64,000 nucleotides of DNA from NCBI GenBank assembly GCA_003971905.1, contig RSEE01000081.1, positions 62,001 to 126,000 of the forward strand, given 5' to 3'. Below, in pieces: positions 23,449-32,817 of this stretch (positions are counted from its first letter, which is position 1; each line of letters opens with the position of its first letter). The notes beneath the pieces are model-generated. The model searched no databases and was not told the DNA's origin. It saw only the letters and a program-made list of their open reading frames with translations. This stretch comes from Moniliella sp. 'wahieum'. Its lineage: Eukaryota > Basidiomycota > Moniliellomycetes > Moniliellales > Moniliellaceae. The position numbers and the translations under genes are program-made.

Positions 23449-24027
23449 ATCGGCGGATGGGATGCGTTCCACTTGATTCCCTGATCGGCCTGATCCCTAT
23501 GCTTGCTGGATAGCCGCCCTGGTTCCAGGGGAGGTGGATGGGCAAGGGAAAGCTGTGCTGCGGGGCCGTGGTTATGGCTGTGACTTTGGTTGTGGCAAAT
23601 AGGTGGAAGTGAAGCATGACTCTTGAAGCCACGTGGGTTGGGACCTGGTATTTGCTGTCGCTCGCAAGGGCCAGTCCCTAGTCCAGCCCCGTTGGCCGGA
23701 AGGATAGACAGAGCCTACTATGGCTCATTGGTAGCAAGTCAGCACCTAGGAACTGGGAAAGCTCTCGTCCTGATGCGGAATGCGCGTCATCGCAATCGCA
23801 ATCGTAATCCGATTGACTGGATCAGCTCAGCCAGTGTTTCAAAACAACCCAGACGCAAAATTGTCTGTCAAAAAACGATCCCCAGCGCCTTTCGGCTTGT
23901 GGGCGGTCAGGGTTCGCGCCACCGCCCTCAGCACGTTTTGTTGTTGCCGCCCCACCTCCACCTCCACCTCCACCCCCACATCCACCCCCACATCCCCCGT
24001 CCCACCCCCTCTCGCGGCCCAGGTTCA

Positions 24028-24369
24028 ATGGGCGTGAAGCATGCTGTGTATCTGCACGCACAGCACGTGTACGGGTGCCGGAATTGCCATGCGCACCTCA
24101 CCACCCGCGCCGAGTGCATCTCTGCCAACTTTACGGGCAAGCATGGTCCTGCGCTCTTGGTGGAGCAGGTGACCAACGTGATCCCCGGTAAGGCCGAGGA
24201 ACGGACGATGCGAGAACGGCACTACACGGTACGAGACTTGACGTGCTCCCAGTGCGGGTCTTACCTCGGCTGGCATTACGTCCATGCATACGAGAATGAC
24301 TCGGCCTACAAACAAAACAAATCCATCTTGGAGACCGACTGCATCGTCTCTGTCGGGCGCGAGGGGTAA
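24028..24369 (+). CDS. Yippee-like zinc-binding protein (YPEL)
   Basis: A complete 113-residue ORF of normal family length. The start at 24028 opens MGVKHAVYLHAQHVYGCRNC. The Yippee fold is marked by two CxxC pairs: CRNCHAHL and, about 50 residues on, LTCSQCGSYLGWHYVHAYEN. In between lies CISANFTGKHGPALLVEQVT with NVIPGKAEERTMRERHYTVR, matching the family's FxGxxGxAxLF...GxxxxRxxxTGxHxVxD pattern. Yippee proteins are widely conserved; some interact with CTLH E3 ligase or Snf1/AMPK-linked systems, and the fungal role is poorly known. No frame break. A further exon cannot be excluded because the last five residues are not distinctive. Confidence 0.9.
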   Translation: MGVKHAVYLHAQHVYGCRNCHAHLTTRAECISANFTGKHGPALLVEQVTNVIPGKAEERTMRERHYTVRDLTCSQCGSYLGWHYVHAYENDSAYKQNKSILETDCIVSVGREG

Positions 24370-24397
24370 GCCTAACCAGCTTCGCAGCTTCACGATG

Positions 24398-24418
24398 CAA
24401 GCTTCAAGCTTCAAGCCT
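24398..24418 (+). repeat. Heptad array, AAGCTT+C
   Basis: CAAGCTTCAAGCTTCAAGCC: three units of the TCAAGCT heptad just after the Yippee stop. Confidence 0.9.
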
Positions 24419-24440
24419 CATGGTTCACGGTTTAAGCTAC

Positions 24441-24476
24441 CTTCAAGCTTCATGCATCATGCATCATGATTCAAAT
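24441..24476 (+). repeat. AAGCTT unit followed by ATGCAT heptads
   Basis: CTTCAAGCTTCATGCATC then ATGCATCATGATTC. The same array passes from the AAGCTT class into the ATGCAT class without a break. Confidence 0.9.
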
Positions 24477-24917
24477 GCGAACCGCCTTGGCGCCTGGACA
24501 TCGGTGCCTGGACGACCCTGCCGCGCCCACACCATCGTTCTTTGACCTGGGCTTTACTTGTGTCTTGTCTTTTTCTTTGCTCATCCAACTGTCCGTCCTG
24601 TATCCATCTACCCCCTACCCCCAACCCCAACCCCCAACCCCCCAAAAGATGCACTGAGCATGTCCATCTGTATACTACCTACTACCTACTACCCCCCGAC
24701 CCCTGTCCACAGTCCCGTCCAGTCCAGTCGGGCGGGGACCGCAACCGCACGGCAACTACAACGGTAACAGCAACCGCAAGCATGCACGTTGCATCCGCCT
24801 ACTTCGACGGGGTGTGTGGTCGTAGAATGAACAGTCATTGGCGCCCATGCGAGCGTTATTGGACTTTTTGGGCGGGGTGATGAGGTGCGACAAAAGATGG
24901 GTAGTACGGCGCCAAAG

Positions 24918-24934
24918 CCCCCCCCCCCCCCCCC
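24918..24934 (+). repeat. 17-base C homopolymer
   Basis: An uninterrupted run of 17 C in the gap between the Yippee gene and the next gene. Its true length is likely to be uncertain. Confidence 0.9.
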
Positions 24935-24989
24935 GAGGGGGCAAGCTAGAAAGGAGCGATCTCCAATGTAGAAAGCAAGATCGCATGGT

Positions 24990-25012
24990 ACATGTCACAT
25001 GTCACATGTCAC
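24990..25012 (+). repeat. Heptad array, ACATGT+C, three units
   Basis: ACATGTC three times, ending CAC. Its reverse-complement counterpart occurs at 39766-39784. Confidence 0.95.
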
Positions 25013-25053
25013 GCTCGTGCCTGGGCGCCCCGCACCTACTGAGGCCATGGGTC

Positions 25054-28000
25054 TTACTTTTCCTTAGCTCCTGAGCGCGGGACTGGCGCGCGCGGCCGCG
25101 GTGGCGGGCGGCGCGAGTAGCCTTCGTACGTGTACGTCTGGTAGAATTGTCCGGCCGAGGGGGAAGTGTAAGGCCAAGCCTGGGTCATGGGCGAGGGGGA
25201 GACAGAGACGCCCTGCCCAATGGTAGGGAGGGAAGTGACAGCTGGTTGCATCGGAGGCAAGGATGGCACAGCTTGTAACCCCTGTGGCAAGGTGGAAGTA
25301 GCATGCTGCATTCCTTGCATTCCTGCATTCCTTGCATTCCTTGCATCCCCGGGGAAGGGGAGGACCGCGTTGCAGTCCAGGCGAACGGAACCCTTGTTGA
25401 ACAAATGGCTGAGCAGGCGAAGCGACCGGGTACGAGTACGTCATACCCATCCCCATCCCACCCCGGGGGAAGCAGTAGCAACTGGGGCCACAGCCGACAC
25501 AGACACAGATACAGCAGGGTACCCTTCCCTCTTCCCGTACGACGGCACCATGTATCCCGGATTGAGCATGCCCTGGTAGAACGGAGGGTAATCCCAGCCC
25601 ATTTCCGACCCAACTCCCTAGTGGCATGAGGATGAGGATGAGGATGCGAATGGGCATGGGCATGGGGATGGGTTAGGGTATGGGTCGGAGGGGCCGAGTT
25701 CGAGTTCGAGCTCGAGTTCAGGTTCGAGTTCGAGTTCGAGTTCGAGTTGGGTCCCGACTCGCGGCGCGACTTGTCCCGTAGGGCACTTAGGCGCGCAGGT
25801 GGCATCTCAGTTTGCGCGCTGGAAGTCTCGTTGGTCCTGCTCTTGCTGGGGTCCTCCTGCACCGGCTCAACTTTCTCGGGCAGAGCCTTACTCTGTGCCC
25901 AGACCTGCTTGATCACCGAGGGCAGTTCCGTCGAGTCGGTGGGCGAACTTCCCACGGGATCAACAAGAGGAAAAGATCCCCAAGGATTGTCCATGTGTTT
26001 CGTCAGGGATTCCTACAGCAAATTTGTTGTTAGCTCTCGACCGGTTACCAAGACACACAAAGATGACAACGTACGGTTCCGGAATTGGTCCCCCCCGAGT
26101 GAGAGGTAGTAGGGAGAGGTAAGAGACTGTCTCCTGGTTTTAACGGGTGCGGAGCAGGGGGAAGCGCATGGCGCTGAGAACCGTCCCAGCGCTGAGCGGT
26201 CGGGGCACATGTGACGGCGACGCAGTATGCTCAGTCGACTGAGACGATTCCCCAGGTCAGTAAGAGGCGTAACCCTTCGCCAGGAAAGTGAGTCGACTCC
26301 AGTTCCCGACGACGACGTCGACTCTCCACCTGAAGTTGCCGGGGCCGTCGACGCGGTTACCGAGTGGGCCGGGGAGCCATCGCCGTCAGGCGTCTCCGCT
26401 TCGGATGCGTGAACGATGAGCACAGGTTCCTTCCCCGGAAGAGTGATGCGGGCGGAAGCTTCACCCTCACGGACATCAACATCAACCCACTCCTGGTCGG
26501 GAGGGGCACTAGCCACATCCAGCTGCCCTAGGAGGACAGCGCCCATTTCCGGTTCAGGAGGGTGAAGCAGCGGTGCGCTTCCCCTCTCTAGACGGCGGCG
26601 GGGGAGTTTGACAATTTTCAGGCCCCGGAGTGGGGGACAAGATTTTCCCTGCCCTGCATAGGCCAACAGGCCATACCATTGTGCTTGTCCGCTTGGGGAT
26701 CGGTTTGGGAACTGACTCGCTTGGGACGGTGGTTTAGCTTCGATGCCACTTGTTCCTCATCCTGGCAACTTGGGCGGGAGTAAGGGACCGTGCGGGCGAC
26801 GAGGGGAGACGGACAGTAAAGCGGTTCCAGACGGGTTTCCCATCCATCGGTACTTCAAGGGCGGTGACGAATGCCCAGATCGGGCGGGGCGGGATGAACA
26901 TGCGTGTGGGTTTGACGTGGCATCGCGTAGTGGGTGCGCTCATTGCCGTAGCGCGTGTGTTGCAGGTTCGGGAAACAACAGACGTTCGCCGCGAGGGTAG
27001 AGAGACCGTAGGCTGAATACCACGGCTCTGTTGCAACGAGAAGGAAGCGGGGGCAAGCGGTTGCTCCTTAGGATGCACTTGGGGCGCTGCAACACTGTGT
27101 AGCGCAGTGTCCTCTCCGGGGCAGACTGCGCCCTTCGCGCAATCTCAAGCTCCTTCCGGAGCCGATCCCGCTCAGCACGTAGTAGGGCGAGCTGAACGGA
27201 TTGGTCCTCTTCCTCCGGGGGGCAACCTCCGCACGTACCGCCGTCTCAATCTCAGCTTTAAACCTGTCCAGATCTGGACCACGTCTTCTCCGCCGCCCAT
27301 CATCGTCTCCCGTAGCCACCGGGCCTCGGGGTTGGATCGGTTTCGAAGGAGGAATGCCTTTTCACGGAGCTCTCGCGCCAACGCTCAGCACGCTCAGCAC
27401 GCTCAGCACGGGAGCCGGGGCCGCCTTCGTTTCCCTCACCTCCTTCGCGCGAACCTCCGCTTCCCTCTCCTCTTTCGCACGAGCTTCCTCTTCCTTGGCC
27501 TCTTTCGCACGAGCTTCCTCTTCCTTGGCCTCTTTCGCCCTTACCTCCGCTTCCTTTGCCTCTTCGCCCTCGCCTCGCCTCCGCTTGCGCTTGCCTCTCC
27601 TCCTTGGCCCTTGCCTCCGCTTCCTTTTCTCTGCGCTCGCTGCAAGTTTCTCGCCCAAGGCCACAGCGCGTGCACGAGCTCGAGCCGCCTCCAGCTCCCG
27701 CCTCTTCTCCTCCTCTGCTCGCCGTTGACGCGCGCGCTCAATCGGGGTCAACGTGCTGGCACTGGTACGGTCTGCTTCCACTTGCGCGGAAGCAGCGACA
27801 GCGGTGCGCACAGTTGGTTCGCCGGATACAGCAGGTGCAGGTGCAGGTGCAGGCGCAGGCGCAGGTGCAGGAGTCGGAGCAGGAACAGAAGCGGACTTGT
27901 GACTGCAAGAGTGGAGCGGGAGCGGGAGCCGGGGCGGGAACGGGTGGTGGTGGTGGTGTGGGAGACGGGCTGAACCGGACGTGGAGACGGTACCGGCAAC

Positions 28001-28284
28001 GGAAGCGGCGGCGGGAGACACCGCCTGATTGGTTGGCTTCGCTGGCGGGCTGAGTTTGGGTTGGAGTTTGGGTTCGAGTCCCGTCTGGGAAGGGGAGGCA
28101 GAAGTGGAAGTGGAAGTAGAGGCAGAGGCAGAGGCAGGGTGCCTGCCGTGCGGAGAGGGCGTAAGAGATGGGACATCTTGCCGCCCTTGGAGACTGCGTT
28201 TGACGCCACCCCAAGGCGGCGGCCTAGTTTCCACGGGGGGCTGGATGCGCGTGGAAGGTGCAGGGATAGGCGAAGGTGCAGTTA

Positions 28285-28351
<67 letters not shown>

Positions 28352-29644
28352 AGTCGCAGGGGTTGGCGCTTCCTTTGTGACGGGAGCTAGGGGCAGGGCC
28401 GGGGCGGAAAACCGGAGCCGGAACTGGAACCGGAACCGAAACTGGAGCCGGGGCAGGTTTGGCATCTCCATTGGGCGCAGGTTTGTCCACCTTATGTTCG
28501 ACTGGTCCTTGTGGTTTAGCGAGTGAAGCGTGCCGTTGGGCCAACGGTCCCATCCCCTGACAGCCGTCTGGATCTTTTCCTGGACCACAGGATCCAGGGG
28601 GGGGTGGTGGTGGTGGTGGTCCATCGGAGTGTGGCTCTGGCCCGGGAACCGAGGCAGAGGCTCACCGTCAAAGTCCGTCACGCTTTTCTGGCCCACACGG
28701 AGGTTGGGACGGTGCTTGAGGTCGGGATGGTGAGGGTGGGGGTGAGGGTGAGGATGAGGGTGAGCAGTATGCGTCGGCGGCGGAGGCTGAGTGTGAGGCA
28801 AAGGGGAAGAGGAGGAGAGGAGGAGGAGGTTGAGGATGATACATTGTGTATGTGATGCCATCCGTAAATGGCATCTCACCTAGAATGTCATCGTCGTCCA
28901 ACTCGTCCCAGGCGGGGCCTAAAGGTTCAGGCGCAAGATGGCGGACGGGATGGGATCCTAATGCGCTCTGGCTGCGTGAGGGAGACTTGTTCTGCCCATG
29001 AGGGTGGGAGGGATGGGTATGGGGATGAGGCTGGACCTGAGCTTGAGCTTGGGCTTGAGCCTGAGCCTGTACTTGCGCCCGCGCTTCCGCGGCAGTGGGG
29101 AAAGCCGAGGGGGCAAAGGCGGGTGCGGAGCGCGGCAGAGGCCCCGGGGCCAGGCGAGTAGGACCGTTGCCAGCTCCAGCTGAAGCATCAGTAGAAGAAG
29201 CGGGGGTAGCAGCTGACTTGGTCCAGGGCGCCGGCTTGCCCGGACCTGAAGACGCGCGGTCGAGCCAAGCGAGGGAGACGCCTGGCCCGACAGACCACGG
29301 GCGACGCAGCGCCCCAGCGCGGGACGGGCTTGGTGGAGGTGGCGAGGCGCGGGCGGGTGGTGTGGTGCCAAGGCGTGCGGGCGGGTGCAGGGCGGAGGGC
29401 GCGGCGGGCGGGCTGCGTGCGAGCGGAGGCGAGGGCACGGCGGGGGCGAGCGGGGGCGAGGCATGGTCGGCTGAGGCGGCCTTTTGGCGGAACTGGCGCG
29501 TGATGCTGGCGGAGCTGAAGAGGCGTGGCTTGGCCGCGGGGGCCGTGGCGGTGGCGGTGGCGCTGGAGGAGGCGCTCGCGGGGCATTCGCGGTGGCGGTG
29601 CGTGGCTGTGGTGCTGCCGCTGAGAAGCTCGAGCGCTGGGCCAT
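25054..29644 (-). CDS. Very long low-complexity, partly coiled-coil protein, unknown
   Basis: I do not recognise this gene. The likely start at 29644 opens MAQRSSFSAAAPQPRTATAN; in-frame pieces continue SSASITRQFRQKAASADHAS, GKPAPWTKSAATP, DELDDDDILGEMPFTDGITY and EKIQTAVRGWDRWPNGTLHS. The middle is a charged Ala/Glu/Arg helix (RAEEEKRRELEAARARARAV and EARAKEAKEEEARAKE) running into DRFKAEIETAVRAEV. A short intron is likely around 26013-26070 (donor GTACGTTGTC, acceptor GCTGTAG) before ESLTKHMDNPWGSFPLVDPV. The C-terminus is Pro/Tyr/Gln-rich and ends YSRRPPPRPRAPVPRSGAKE K at 25054. Dipeptide tracts (Ala-Thr, Ala-Gln, Asn-Ser) are frequent, and many frame changes are present. Two adjacent genes rather than one cannot be excluded. 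Confidence 0.4.
25685..25750 (-). repeat. Coding hexanucleotide repeat (GAGTTC)n
   Basis: About ten GAGTTC/GAGCTC units encode Asn-Ser dipeptides on the minus strand of the long unknown gene. Confidence 0.85.
28278..28354 (-). repeat. Coding hexanucleotide repeat (CTGTTG)n
   Basis: About 12 CTGTTG units encode an Ala-Thr run (or Gln/Asn-Ser in other frames) on the minus strand of the long unknown gene. Confidence 0.9.
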
Positions 29645-29841
29645 CAAAGGCGGTGGGGATGCGGACCAGCTGGGAGGCGCCCGGCGGAGGCGAAGCTTGG
29701 GCGTCGATGCGCCTCGCCCCGCCCCATTCCGCCCGTTCCGCCTGCTGCGCTGGTAACCCTCACTCAGGCCTAACACCCCCTGGACGCACCAGCCAGCCTG
29801 CCCGATGGGAACAGCTCCACCACCACCACCACTTTCCCCCC
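29645..29841. promoter_or_regulatory. Short divergent promoter between the long unknown gene and CSN6
   Basis: Only 197 bases separate the two divergent start codons, so the genes must share regulatory DNA. No clear TATA box is visible. Confidence 0.5.
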
Positions 29842-30962
29842 ATGGCTGCGCCACAGGTCCTGCTCCATGCGCTGCCCGTGCTCCAGATCGGCGAGCACGC
29901 CACCCGCGTCGCTGCCGCTGCCCAGAGTGCCGCCCAGCCCGCCCCGCCCGTCGTCGGCGCTCTCTTGGGCACCACCCCCAGCGACGTGCACATCGAGGTG
30001 CACATGGCTCTGGAACTGGCCCTGTCCCAAGGCAAACTGCCCGTCGGTCTGCTCACCGACCGCCTGACTCAGGCCCAAGCTGTCTACCCAGCCCTGAAGC
30101 AGGTGGGCTGGTATGCCTCGGTGGGAAGCACCAGCACGCCCGGCGCAAGCACAAGCGCAAGCGCAAGCCCAAGCGCAAGCCCAAGCGCGGAAGAGCAAGT
30201 GCTCCTGGCCGGTGGGGAGGAAGGTATCTTGGTCCGTTTTGGTGTTGATCCCAGTGGTAGCCAAGACTTGCCATTGGACGTCTATGCGCTGCCTTCGCTC
30301 GTGCGCTTGCCCAAGGAGAACGTGGCGATTGTAGCTGCTGGCGCCGAACGAATCGCAGTGGATGGAGCGGCCCACGCTCGGCCCCCACCGCCACCCACAG
30401 TTCCCGGTGAGTTGCCCCAGATCGAATCTGATGCACCGGATGACCACCTCCTAGCCCGGTTGGATGCCTCTCACACGGCTCTGGACCAATTGGGACAACG
30501 TGTCGAGGCCTTGGCGGGTACGTTGCACGTCTTGCCTCTCTCTCTGTCCCTCAGCCTCAGCCTCTCCCTCTCCCTGGCGCAAGCACCTCGGACGTACCGC
30601 AGCCCCTGGCACAAGTGTACCCCGACCTACCCCACCACCTCCTTCGTTCCCTCGCCACTGTTGCCGCCGTGCTCCCGGATCCTGTTCCGGACGAGGAGAT
30701 GCGTTCTCCCCCCCCCTCGGGCGCGGAGGCGGCCCCAGACCAGCCCCAAGACTGGCTCGCTCCAGCAGCGTTGCAATCCGAGTTGCAAGCCGAAGAGGCG
30801 GATGTGTTACTAGCCACCCAGCTGGCTCAGCTCACCCAAGGTTGGGCCGAACTCAACGAATTGGTGGGCAAGTTTGAGTTTGCTCGCCAAACTGAACCTG
30901 CGGCGTTGCAGCATGCCCCCCCCGACCCCCCTTCCCACCTCTCCCAGTCGGCACTGGCGTAG
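29842..30962 (+). CDS. CSN6: CSN6-like COP9 signalosome subunit (MPN-minus)
   Basis: CSN6 is the non-catalytic MPN partner of CSN5 in the complex that removes NEDD8 from cullins. The start at 29842 opens MAAPQVLLHALPVLQIGEHA; GALLGTTPSDVHIEVHMALE matches the first MPN strand-loop. LKQVGWYASVG matches the LGWYTTG motif, and ERIAVDGAA matches CSN6's ERIGVDHVA. No HxH...D JAMM residues are present, as expected for CSN6. A low-complexity insert (Ser-Ala) follows the GWY motif. An intron of about 37-43 bases is likely from 30518 (GTACGT donor) to 30554 or 30560. The C-terminal helical half reads YPDLPHHLLRSLATVAAVLP and LQSELQAEEADVLLATQLAQ, with the stop at 30962. eIF3f or Rpn8 are alternatives but fit less well. 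Confidence 0.7.
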
Positions 30963-31033
30963 ATCCAGCCTAGCAATAGCATGGCGGGCGGTTTGCCAGT
31001 CTCGTGTTCGTATCTCGTGTCCCTTGTTCTTCT

Positions 31034-31103
31034 GTATCTGGTCTCTGGTCTCCGTCTCTGGTCTCGGGTCTCTGGCCTCGGGTCTCTGGTCTCGGTCTCT
31101 ATC
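31034..31103 (+). repeat. Degenerate GTCTCTG heptad array
   Basis: About nine units of GTCTCTG/GTCTCGG occupy the gap between the convergent CSN6-like and CENP-L-like genes. Period 7, unit not palindromic. Confidence 0.85.
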
Positions 31104-31165
31104 TTCTACTAGACCCGGGACATGGATAGATTCCAATGCTCATAGATCAGAGACCATCGATGAGG

Positions 31166-32817
31166 TTAGAGCTTGGTCTGGGACTCGAGTGCCGTGCGTA
31201 GCGGCTCGAGCATACGCGCCACACGTTCAGCCCTTGCGTTCGCAGCAAACTCAGTGAACCACGTCATGTCCTCCACGACAGATCCCAGTGCCTCGACCAC
31301 CCAGAGCGAAGGTAAATCCACCAACTTCATCCGCACACTGCGCGGAGCCAAGGCCAGGTGCACCCCGCCCACCCCATTGAGGTCAACTTGCACCCGACAC
31401 CAAGTGGAAGAGAGGCATGGTATCGTATGTACGCTTCAATCGCAGGTAGAAGCGCTACCTCTCCTGCTACCCCTACCTCTATCCCCTTGGGCGGCGGGAG
31501 CAGCGCGTCCGCCACCACCCAGGGCACCATCAGGCTGATGCTGGACAGGTCGGGGCTAGGGGACGGCGTAGCGGAAGGGAGAGCGTATGTGAGACTCAAG
31601 GGTCCTGGGTCGAGGGGAGAGCGGTGTCGAGGTGAGAGGAGAGGGTGTGGGATTCAGTTCTTGTTAGTGAGACGGCGCGTTCGGTCAATTGGGCCAACAA
31701 GTCAACAGACGAAGATAGCCCTCCACCGGCGGAAGAAACGGCCGTATCAAACTTGGCTACCAACCAGGCGATCGTTTGGTCCACAGCTGCCTTACCCACC
31801 GCCCCAGCGGCAGCAGGTGAACTCGTCAAGAGTACAGGGTAAAGAAGTGTGCGGGAACCGACGTGTGCCCGCTCGGAACCCAACGACGACGGGAGGAAAA
31901 TCAAGTGACACAGTAACGGACTACCGCCTTCAGCGGGTGGAGTCAGTTCAATCTCCATTGCCCACGCTTGAGACGGGAGCAGAACCGGGGTACTGAGACC
32001 CAGAGCGCCTACCCAAGCCATTCTGACAGAGGAAACGACCGCATTGGGATTCGGTGGTACCATGCGGCGTTTCTTGCTGCTGCGCTGAGGTGAGGCCCTG
32101 GAAGAAGGCGCGCGTTCACGGTCACGTTCGCCTTCACGTTCGCCTTCACGTTCGCCTTCACGTTCGCCTTCACGTTCGCCCTCCGTGTCCCCCACTGCTC
32201 CCACTTGTTCTCTCAGCCCATCCGCATCGGCCAGGCGGAGGTTGAGGTACTGCTCCACTTCAGTTGCGAGCGTGGCAAACGCATGGCCACCCAACGTCTC
32301 GTCCCCTCCCTGAGCGGGAGGCGGGTGGAGCGGAGCGACACTGTACACGTGCATTGTGCGATTGAAAAAGAGTCCTAGTTCCCGCCACCCCCCATGCTTG
32401 GGTCAGTATCGCTCCTACATACGAACGCACGAACGCACGAGTGCACGTGTGCACGCCCGACCCAATCTAGAAAAGACACATACGGCGAATCGAGTACCAC
32501 GCTTCTGCCTCTTGGTCCGCGGGAGTCGGGTCGGCCTGGACAGTACGCAAGAGATGGCGTTGAGCTTGTCGCTCGGCGCGTTCCTTGGCTGCGTCCGAAG
32601 GCTCGACGGGAAGCTCTGACTGCGGCTGAGGCTGTTCGGTGGGCTGGACGGGCGCTGAGATGGGCACGGGAGGAGGAGGGTGTCGCGGCGATCTTCGTAA
32701 GGGCACAGCAGAGTCGGTAGCTTCTGCACTTGCTCTGCCCCCGCTTCCACTTCCACTTCCTCTCCCCCTTCCTCTTCCTCTTCCTCGCCCGCGACGAGGA
32801 CTGGCACGTGTGGACAT
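31166..32817 (-). CDS. Possible CENP-L/Fta1-like inner-kinetochore protein
   Basis: The start at 32817 opens [16 protein letters not shown], a basic Arg-Gly/Ser-Gly tail. Exon 1 ends EAEAWYSIR at a GTATGTGT donor; the next exon joins in the frame WRELGLFFNRTMHVYSVAPL. The stretch VYSVAPL resembles the YSVTPL segment after which vertebrate CENP-L continues, as I recall it. Later parts include WVGALGLSTPVLLPSQAWAM, AIEAYIRYHASLPLG and DLNGVGGVHLALAPRSVRMK, where the His-x-Ser/Ile-x-Leu...Lys-Leu pattern is also CENP-L-like. A 12-bp repeat encodes an EGER array in the middle. An intron ends with CCCTAG before PDLSSISLM (near 31560). The stop is at 31166. This match is from memory of a divergent family and is tentative; otherwise treat as unknown. 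Confidence 0.4.
32106..32180 (-). repeat. Coding 12-bp repeat (CGTTCGCCTTCA)n
   Basis: Six near-identical 12-bp units encode a Glu-Gly-Glu-Arg tetrapeptide repeat on the minus strand of the CENP-L-like candidate. Confidence 0.9.

Noticed and set aside
28065-28090. tRNA-like B-box (GGTTCGAGTCCC)
   Set aside because: No acceptor stem, anticodon arm or A-box can be placed around it, and it lies within coding sequence of the long minus-strand gene.
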